Virus record (IMG/VR): IMGVR_UViG_3300035698_000213
Span: 1-29,254 of that record
Direction: 5' to 3' (one strand)
Length of the DNA stretch: 29,254 nt
DNA from: a virus
Shown here: one piece after another, positions 25,011 to 29,254 of the stretch
How positions within the stretch are numbered: the first letter of the stretch is position 1
How the letters are laid out: each line of letters begins with the position of its first letter
Position numbers and translations under genes: made by a program
Notes under the pieces: model-generated
Database searches by the model: none
What the model was told of the DNA's origin: nothing
Seen by the model: the letters and a program-made list of their open reading frames with translations, nothing else

Positions 25011-25640
25011 ATGCGGAGGTATCGCGATTTTCTTCATCAATATCATGACCAAAAATATTTGACAATGCGAACATATACAGATATGCAATTGATCGACCGT
25101 GTGAAAAACATTGGTGGTCGAATTACACCGGACAAATATTTGATCATTGGCGTTCAATCATTGGCGGATGACTTCAATGTGTTTGATGATAAATTTTATC
25201 TTTTTTTCGGTGGCAAATTCATCATGGTCACATCCGGAACAACCAATGCCGGCAAACATGCGTTGTTGCACTTTGAAACAAAAGGAAATCCGGAAGGCGC
25301 GGCGGTGTTGAAAACAAATGAATTTTATTCCGATGCATACACCAACGGCAAACACCGTGGACGCATGGACGCATTGCGACAAAACGTGCCATTCAAATAT
25401 TTCCGTGATGATGACAAAGATGAAAAGGCGGAGGAAATCGGAAAAGAAATGTCCGGTGTGATTTGGGCCAATTTCCATGGCGTTTCATATGATCCAACAT
25501 CAAATATCGTGAAGGATGAAATCAATGGTTGGTCGTATGCGTGTCAAGTCTGCAATAAAATGACGGATTATCGCGAAATTATCAAGTTGACCAAGGCAAG
25601 TCCATTCAAAATTGATTATGCACTTTTAAAAGAATTTTAA
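25011..25640 (+). CDS. Candidate endolysin with an L,D-transpeptidase-like His...Ser-x-x-Cys motif
   Basis: 209 residues; the start could also be Met19 or Met25 downstream. A beta-rich region contains KFYLFFGGKFIMVTSGTTNAGK (about 61-82) and AAVLKTNEFYSDAYTNGKHRGRMDALRQ (about 97-124), which I recognise as a widespread pattern in Bacteroidota phage lysis genes. The likely active-site region is His156 in FHG, then GWSYACQV at 173-180 with Ser175 and Cys178, resembling the His/Ser/Cys signature of YkuD-type L,D-transpeptidases. No signal peptide or transmembrane segment is visible. It is preceded by a holin-like gene, so I infer peptidoglycan hydrolysis; the reaction is not proven. Confidence 0.6.
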   Translation: MRRYRDFLHQYHDQKYLTMRTYTDMQLIDRVKNIGGRITPDKYLIIGVQSLADDFNVFDDKFYLFFGGKFIMVTSGTTNAGKHALLHFETKGNPEGAAVLKTNEFYSDAYTNGKHRGRMDALRQNVPFKYFRDDDKDEKAEEIGKEMSGVIWANFHGVSYDPTSNIVKDEINGWSYACQVCNKMTDYREIIKLTKASPFKIDYALLKEF

Positions 25641-25641
25641 T

Positions 25642-26013
25642 ATGTCAACGTTGACGGAATATCATGTGTTGATGAAAGTGGCAATTGTGGAGGCAATCGC
25701 CATCATCATCTTGGCGGTCATTTTGTTTTGGCCGGTGGAGGCAATCAACATGGATGAATATGAAGAAGCCAAAAAGAAGGCCGCACACGAACGTTCGTTG
25801 CGTGTCACGATACAAGATGCCAATGAAGCCGAATCAATCAAATGGACCACACAAGAAGCCGAATTGAAGGAAAGAATCAAACAATTGGAATCAAACAAAT
25901 CAACAAACAATGAAGAATTGGAAATTGATGTTGCCATTTTTGATCATGCGGATCTTGATTCCGCAATTATCATTGGCGCAAACCAACAACACATCCGGCC
26001 AAAAGGTTATTGA
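25642..26013 (+). CDS. Inner spanin-like protein (Rz-like)
   Basis: 123 residues. One N-terminal membrane segment (about 12-31, KVAIVEAIAIIILAVILFWP) is followed by a charged helical periplasmic region with heptad character (DEYEEAKKKAAHERSL... TTQEAELKERIKQLESN), as in Rz-type inner spanins. The last third is less helical. It follows the endolysin candidate by one base. Its final 104 bases are shared, in another frame, with the next gene, as in phage Rz/Rz1 pairs. Confidence 0.6.
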   Translation: MSTLTEYHVLMKVAIVEAIAIIILAVILFWPVEAINMDEYEEAKKKAAHERSLRVTIQDANEAESIKWTTQEAELKERIKQLESNKSTNNEELEIDVAIFDHADLDSAIIIGANQQHIRPKGY

Positions 26014-26365
26014 AATCGATGGCGTCCGTGGCGTGTTTCTTCCGGAAGACTTTTATCGTGGATTGATCATTGATCAACGCAAAGGATTCACGCATTTCAC
26101 CAATTGGCAGATCACCGAAATTCAATTGATCAAATGTGATTCATTAATGCATGGCGCGGAGGTTGACCGCGACCGGTTCCGTCAAAACTTTGAATTGGAA
26201 CAAATGGATCTTCAAACACAAATGACATTGAATGAAACATTGGAAGAAACCAATGAAGATCTTGTAAAAGAAAACGGCAAATTGCGGAAAAAGATCCGGT
26301 TGTTGCCATGGTTCGCGGTCGGTGGATTTATTGCCGGCGCAATCGTAGTGGTGGCGGCACGTTGA
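25910..26365 (+). CDS. Overlapping spanin-like protein with signal peptide and C-terminal membrane span
   Basis: 151 residues. Bases 25910-26013 lie within the preceding gene in a different frame. It begins with a Sec signal peptide (MKNWKLMLPFLIMRILIPQL, ending LSLA-Q at 23-24); there is no cysteine at the cleavage site, so it is not an ordinary lipoprotein. The middle, about 85-130, is a charged coiled coil. A C-terminal span at about 131-150 (LLPWFAVGGFIAGAIVVVAA) would anchor it in the inner membrane. The layout resembles a u-spanin except that the outer-membrane lipid anchor is missing. The single Cys is in the middle (LIKCDS). Confidence 0.6.
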   Translation: MKNWKLMLPFLIMRILIPQLSLAQTNNTSGQKVIEIDGVRGVFLPEDFYRGLIIDQRKGFTHFTNWQITEIQLIKCDSLMHGAEVDRDRFRQNFELEQMDLQTQMTLNETLEETNEDLVKENGKLRKKIRLLPWFAVGGFIAGAIVVVAAR

Positions 26366-26373
26366 CAATGTTG

Positions 26374-26437
26374 TGAACATTCAATGAACATTTCCATGTG
26401 ATTTCTTTGTTTATCCGGTCCGGATGGGTTACTTTAG
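26374..26437 (+). promoter_or_regulatory. Promoter with direct and inverted repeats, upstream of the right-hand gene group
   Basis: Two direct copies of TGAACATT (26374-26381 and 26385-26392) are spaced 11 bp apart. TTTG (26406-26409), a 20-nt spacer, and TACTTTAG (26430-26437) resemble -33 and -7 elements, the latter one base from consensus. The perfect palindrome ATCCGGTCCGGAT (26413-26425) lies in the spacer, where a bound repressor would block polymerase. The box seen at the three late promoters is absent. Confidence 0.6.
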
Positions 26438-26463
26438 CAGAGTGAACACAAAAACCCAATATC

Positions 26464-26901
26464 ATGGAAGAAACAAGAATTGAAGAAACGTTGAAATTTG
26501 AAATTAAAAATCACCAAGTGGAGGTTTTCAACGATGGCATCAAGAAAATGGAAGATCAAGTTGATGGATCCATTCAGATGTTGAAAGAAGTGTTGGCGGA
26601 CGCCATCAAAAAAGGTGAAACGCACGGTTGGTTTCCATATGCCAATTTTGAATCATCTATAAAATGGACCATCATTGGTCGCAAATTAGATTTGGAAGAA
26701 TTGAAGAAGCGATGGATGAAAGAAAGCGGTCAAGACAATGCGTTTTCGTATTGGAACAACATCATCATGTGGTGGAACGTCCGCGGACATGTTGAAAATG
26801 GCGTGGAGGCGTCAAAATGCACCGCCACGGATCTTCAAAAGATTTGTTTGTTGTCGGAATTAGGAATTGACATTTTTGGAAATCAAACCGAAGAATCATG
26901 A
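26464..26901 (+). CDS. Unknown protein, helical and charged
   Basis: 145 residues starting with an acidic helix (EETRIEETLKFEIKN) and a long charged helical first half, then Trp-rich segments (HGWFPYANFESSIKWTIIG, SYWNNIIMWWNVRGHVENG). No family recognised. It is the first gene after the promoter at 26374-26437, and the next gene begins in its stop (ATGA at 26898), so they are probably co-translated. Confidence 0.65.
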   Translation: MEETRIEETLKFEIKNHQVEVFNDGIKKMEDQVDGSIQMLKEVLADAIKKGETHGWFPYANFESSIKWTIIGRKLDLEELKKRWMKESGQDNAFSYWNNIIMWWNVRGHVENGVEASKCTATDLQKICLLSELGIDIFGNQTEES

Positions 26902-27395
26902 AAGAAGTTGAAAACGAATTGGTGCGCCATTCGAATCATTTACACATCGCGGTCACGTTGTTGTTTCCGCATGCAAAGTTCATTGAATCCATTGACACAT
27001 CACATGAAGACAATTCAATTCAATTGTGTGATGATTTGGCCGTTCAAATCGGAATCACGGAACAATATTATGTTGTGGTCCAATATGATCGCGATGTGGA
27101 TGATTTTAAGGTGTCACACACGATCTTTGATCCGGCGGAGGTCTTCGCGTTCATCCAAAAAATTGTGATTGGTCACGATCCATTTGTGAAGGTCACCAAC
27201 CAAAGCAACAAAACAATGTTGGATGCGGCGCATTTTGTGGACGCGGAGGCAATGAAACATCCGGACATGACATTTGAAGATCTTTCAATTCATTTTGAAA
27301 TGATGTCCGTGAATGTCTTGGAATCAAAATCCATGTTGTTTCTTGAAATGATGTGGAATTATATTGACAACCATTTTAAATCAAAGAAGATATGA
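26898..27395 (+). CDS. Unknown protein, mixed alpha/beta
   Basis: 165 residues. The N-terminus is basic and rich in His; then two strand-like segments (NSIQLCDDLAVQIGITEQYYVVVQYDRDVDDFKVSH) resemble a small beta sheet; the C-terminal half is helical with a Met-rich stretch. I recognise no family. It overlaps the previous gene by four bases and the following small membrane gene by four bases, so the three likely form one translated unit. Confidence 0.65.
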   Translation: MKEVENELVRHSNHLHIAVTLLFPHAKFIESIDTSHEDNSIQLCDDLAVQIGITEQYYVVVQYDRDVDDFKVSHTIFDPAEVFAFIQKIVIGHDPFVKVTNQSNKTMLDAAHFVDAEAMKHPDMTFEDLSIHFEMMSVNVLESKSMLFLEMMWNYIDNHFKSKKI

Positions 27396-27544
27396 TTTGG
27401 AATTGGTTTGAATTTAGCCGTGCGGAGGTTTGGACCGCGTTGATCATTGGTTTGATCATCGCCGCCATTCTTCATTCCATTGTTCGTGATGGCACCATAT
27501 ATGGAATCCATATGTCAGATATTAAAAAAAAATTAAAAGATTAA
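27392..27544 (+). CDS. 50-residue single-span membrane protein
   Basis: The start ATG at 27392 overlaps the previous stop (ATGA), and TAA lies at 27542-27544. The sequence MIWNWFEFSRAEVWTALIIG opens with Trp and Phe and leads into a membrane segment at about 15-30 (ALIIGLIIAAILHSI), then a basic tail ending DIKKKLKD. The coupled start and the clean N-in-like charge pattern make it a likely real gene despite its size. Function unknown. Confidence 0.55.
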   Translation: MIWNWFEFSRAEVWTALIIGLIIAAILHSIVRDGTIYGIHMSDIKKKLKD

Positions 27545-27694
27545 TCAAGTGGATAAAATTCTAATTTTGCAAACTTCATTTGATGCCACCAAGAAACGGA
27601 TGGCCAAAGTTGGATTCACTTCCGATCTTCCATGTTCGGTTTTTGATGTTCACACCAACTTTGGCCATCTTTTTTGTTTAAAAAATTCAAGGTG
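27545..27694. other. Intergenic stretch with a strong inverted repeat
   Basis: This 150-bp stretch has no convincing protein gene. Two overlapping frames (starts at 27583 and 27600) give only 32 and 31 residues with atypical codons, and both run through the hairpin. A TAnnTTTG element at 27562 and the terminator-like hairpin below are the notable contents. Confidence 0.5.
27599..27675 (+). terminator. Hairpin terminator, possibly the 3' end of a small RNA
   Basis: GATGGCCAAAGTTGG (27599-27613) and CCAACTTTGGCCATC (27655-27669) pair perfectly over 15 bp, enclosing a 41-nt loop, and six T follow at once (27670-27675). The small inner stem CCGA/TCGG lies in the loop. A perfect -7-like element, TAATTTTG at 27562-27569, would start an RNA near 27576 and end here, about 100 nt; no clear -33 element is seen. 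It works as a terminator of the preceding unit or as the end of a small RNA. Confidence 0.6.
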
Positions 27695-27892
27695 ATGCGG
27701 CACAAATGGAACCACACAAGATTCAAAGGCGTCCACGGCGAATATCATATTTCATTCAGCACGTGCGAAAAATGCGGCATCAAACGGAAGACGTGGAGGC
27801 ATCGCGCCACACAATTCCAATGGCCGGATGGAACAATGGTCCATGGATCCACACCAAAATGTGAAATAATAAATCAAAAATCAAAACAATAA
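27695..27892 (+). CDS. Small basic protein with Cys-x-x-Cys motif
   Basis: 65 residues from ATG 27695; an upstream TTG at 27674 would lie in the terminator T run and is not preferred. The sequence MRHKWNHTRFKGVHGEYHIS, Cys24-x-x-Cys27 in CEKCG and a further Cys56 after a Pro-rich loop suggest a metal-binding protein, perhaps with His ligands. It is strongly basic. No family recognised. Confidence 0.55.
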   Translation: MRHKWNHTRFKGVHGEYHISFSTCEKCGIKRKTWRHRATQFQWPDGTMVHGSTPKCEIINQKSKQ

Positions 27893-27894
27893 AA

Positions 27895-28326
27895 ATGGAA
27901 GTAATTAAAAAAGATGAAGATCTAATTGCCAAGAAGACATTCGACGCATATGAAGAAGACGGAAGATCAAAAGATGCGGTATATTATCGCCACAAAGGTT
28001 TGTCAATCCGTGTGAAGGATTTGAAGAAATTGACAAAGGTGTTTGGAAAGTCGGTTGACAAGATCGTTCAATTGGAAGATGATTTGGCACACAACGCACT
28101 TTTGGCCGGTGTGCGATTGCAAGCGATCCGCCAAGGTTTTGTTCCATTGTCACGGAAAGAAGTCCATGATGGCCATTCATTGATCAAATGTGGATCATGT
28201 GGATATTGGGGAACGTCACGGATTTTGTTGGATATTAAAAATGGCAAATATTGTCCAATCTGCCATTCCATCAAGATTGATCCATTTGACGTGGAGGCGG
28301 AAATAAAAAGATTGCAAAAATTCTAA
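27895..28326 (+). CDS. Unknown protein with C-terminal zinc ribbon
   Basis: 143 residues. Residues 1-75 are charged and helical (DLKKLTKVFGKSVDKIVQLEDDLAH). The C-terminal part has two Cys-x-x-Cys pairs, Cys99/Cys102 in CGSCGYWG and Cys120/Cys123 in YCPICHS, the classic zinc-ribbon spacing. A DNA- or RNA-binding role is reasonable; no family is recognised. Three bases separate it from the previous gene. Confidence 0.7.
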   Translation: MEVIKKDEDLIAKKTFDAYEEDGRSKDAVYYRHKGLSIRVKDLKKLTKVFGKSVDKIVQLEDDLAHNALLAGVRLQAIRQGFVPLSRKEVHDGHSLIKCGSCGYWGTSRILLDIKNGKYCPICHSIKIDPFDVEAEIKRLQKF

Positions 28327-28327
28327 A

Positions 28328-28371
28328 TGATGGAACAATTTTCACGTGTTATGAAAAAAAAAATATATTTG
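28328..28371 (+). promoter_or_regulatory. Promoter 3, third copy of the TGATGGAA box
   Basis: TGATGGAA at 28328-28335 is followed, 28 nt later, by TATATTTG at 28364-28371, a perfect match to the Bacteroidota -7 consensus. TTTTC about 20 nt upstream takes the place of the -33 element. The left half of the palindrome is degenerate here. The box-to-(-7) distance is the same as at 3482 and 16576. Transcription would begin near 28376-28380, at the first arm of the leader described next. Confidence 0.65.
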
Positions 28372-28377
28372 AATCAT

Positions 28378-28492
28378 GCGAAGAACGAAAAAATCAACAA
28401 ACACATTTCCGGTGGCTTTGCCTTTATTATTGGATTTTGTTCTTCGCAGTTCATCCAATGGACGGAATTGTGTTTTTTTAAACTGCGAAGAA
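28378..28492 (+). ncRNA. Structured RNA leader with two mutually exclusive hairpins
   Basis: GCGAAGAAC (28378-28386) can pair with GTTCTTCGC (28439-28447), extended by AAAATC/GATTTT with a three-base bulge. The same middle arm, as TTCTTCGCAGTT (28440-28451), pairs perfectly over 12 bp with AACTGCGAAGAA (28481-28492), whose last base is one nucleotide before the GIY-YIG start codon at 28494. Only one of the two stems can form at once, so one structure would hide the start region and the other would free it. It is leader-like; whether a ligand, ribosome or protein controls it is unknown. Confidence 0.5.
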
Positions 28493-28493
28493 T

Positions 28494-28790
28494 ATGAATC
28501 AAAAAAACTTTTTAAATAAAACGGAAATCAATCCGTTTGGACCACCAACCACCGGTGGAATATATTTCATTTGTCACCGTGAAGATTATGGTGATGAAGT
28601 GGTGTTATATATTGGCCGCACCACCAATTTCAAGAATCGGTTGAAAAATCCGCGACATCCATATAAAAAATCAATTAAAAAATTTGATGGAAATGTTTAT
28701 GTCCGCTATTATCATGAATCTAATTCCCTAAAATTAGAAGGTTCATTGATCAAGTTGTTTCAACCAATTATGAATATTCAAAACAAATAA
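28494..28790 (+). CDS. GIY-YIG nuclease, single domain
   Basis: 98 residues, a minimal GIY-YIG domain: GGIYFI at 21-26, LYIGRT at 38-43, conserved Arg49 in NFKNRL, catalytic Glu82 in KLEGSLI and the terminal Asn94 in PIMN. No DNA-binding extra domain is present, so it may be a small homing-like endonuclease or a repair/host-takeover nuclease. Its codons include CTA, TCC-CTA and TTA runs unlike the neighbours, which may mean recent acquisition. It follows the unusual leader at 28378-28492 and is expressed from promoter 3. Confidence 0.8.
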   Translation: MNQKNFLNKTEINPFGPPTTGGIYFICHREDYGDEVVLYIGRTTNFKNRLKNPRHPYKKSIKKFDGNVYVRYYHESNSLKLEGSLIKLFQPIMNIQNK

Positions 28791-28793
28791 AAA

Positions 28794-29254
28794 ATGGCAC
28801 TAAGAGATCAACCATATCTTCCATTGTATATCCAAGATATTATGACGGATGAAAAATTAAATGAATGTCTTCCGGCCACGCATGGTGTTTATATCAAAGG
28901 ATTGATGTGTTTAATGCATAAATCAAACGAATATGGCCGCATTAAGTTAAAAAAACAAAACTTCCGGCAAGATGATCAACAAAGTGACCGGCAAAGTGAC
29001 CGGCAAAATGGAACCACCGGACGTCAATTTGCCGGCCAATTGATTCGCCATTTGCCGTACACGTTTGATGAAATTGCGATGGCCATTGATGAATTGTTGT
29101 TTGAAGATGTGATTCAATTTGACGGCACATATATATCACAAAAACGAATGGTGAAAGATGGTGAATTGTCCGCCGCGCGTGCGGCCGCCGGAATAAAAGG
29201 CGCGGAAATAACAAATAAAAAGGCGGCAAAGAAACCGGCAAAGAAACCGGCAAA
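28794..29254 (+). CDS. Replication-initiation / replisome-organiser-like protein, truncated by the window end
   Basis: Starts at ATG 28794, three bases after the nuclease stop, and is open to the last base (153 codons), so it is a 5' part only. MALRDQPYLPLYIQDIMTDEKLNECLPATHGVYIKGLMCLMHKS resembles the winged-helix N-terminus of DUF1376-like and replisome-organiser proteins common in Bacteroidota phages. The segment YTFDEIAMAIDELLFEDVIQFDGTYISQKRMVKDGELS continues the winged-helix domain. The visible end is a Lys/Ala/Pro-rich linker made of repeating codons. The domain after the linker lies outside the window. Confidence 0.72.
   Translation, partial: MALRDQPYLPLYIQDIMTDEKLNECLPATHGVYIKGLMCLMHKSNEYGRIKLKKQNFRQDDQQSDRQSDRQNGTTGRQFAGQLIRHLPYTFDEIAMAIDELLFEDVIQFDGTYISQKRMVKDGELSAARAAAGIKGAEITNKKAAKKPAKKPA

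Noticed and set aside
27583-27681. Two overlapping microORFs (32 and 31 residues) in the 27545-27694 gap
   Set aside because: They run across a perfect 15-bp inverted repeat and use codons avoided elsewhere; hairpin structure explains the bases better.
27674-27694. TTG start for the small Cys-x-x-Cys protein
   Set aside because: It lies in the T run of the terminator; the ATG at 27695 is a better start.
1-29254. CRISPR array, tRNA genes, insertion sequence or attachment site
   Set aside because: No regularly spaced repeats, cloverleaf-like segments, transposase or integrase genes were recognised in the window.

Overview
The window looks like the late (packaging, virion, lysis) region of a contractile-tailed phage or prophage of a Bacteroidota host. 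Three things point to the host. Intergenic promoters fit the Bacteroidota pattern (a TTG-like -33 element and a TAnnTTTG -7 element). Shine-Dalgarno sequences are essentially absent, with A/T-rich gaps in front of start codons. The right-end replication protein and the lysis protein also resemble types I associate with Bacteroidota phages. No integrase, tRNA, CRISPR array, insertion sequence or attachment site is visible, so temperate or lytic lifestyle cannot be decided here. Almost all genes are on the + strand and tightly packed; no gene-free stretch exceeds about 300 bases.

Layout. (1) 1-3481: a short leader with tandem repeats, small terminase, GpA-type large terminase, and a GT-A-like glycosyltransferase. 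(2) 3482-14390: a promoter, then a Mu-like contractile tail block: sheath, tube, tail-assembly chaperone with a likely programmed -1 frameshift, tape measure, gp46-like, baseplate J (gp47-like), gp48-like with an inserted beta-rich domain, a basic protein of uncertain role, DNA-circularisation N protein, gpP/D-like hub and gp45-like spike. (3) 14403-20956: a lambda-type head block: gpW-like connector, portal, an opposite-strand ribbon-helix-helix regulator, ClpP-type protease with scaffold tail, D-like decoration protein, E-type capsid, then connector and terminator-like proteins. (4) 20963-24150: a 910-residue receptor-binding candidate with an internally duplicated architecture, and a small companion. 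(5) 24152-26365: a membrane and lysis cassette: two single-span coiled-coil proteins, a holin-like protein, a candidate endolysin, and two overlapping spanin-like genes. (6) 26374-29254: a separate transcription unit of small unknown genes, a small membrane protein, two small Cys-motif proteins, a GIY-YIG nuclease and the start of a replication-initiation-like protein.

How it works together: the head genes keep the lambda order (small terminase, large terminase, W, portal, protease, decoration, capsid), but a glycosyltransferase and a whole Mu-like tail module sit between the large terminase and W. The strongest non-coding signal is a promoter module seen three times: box TGATGGAA, exactly 28 nt, then a TAnnTTTG-like -7 element. 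It lies before the tail block, before the head protease block and before the GIY-YIG nuclease leader. At the first two sites the box is half of a perfect 17-bp palindrome. The second palindrome lies between the antisense ribbon-helix-helix gene and the protease gene, making that small protein the obvious candidate regulator. Assignments rest on reading translated sequences and recalled family features; no database search was run.
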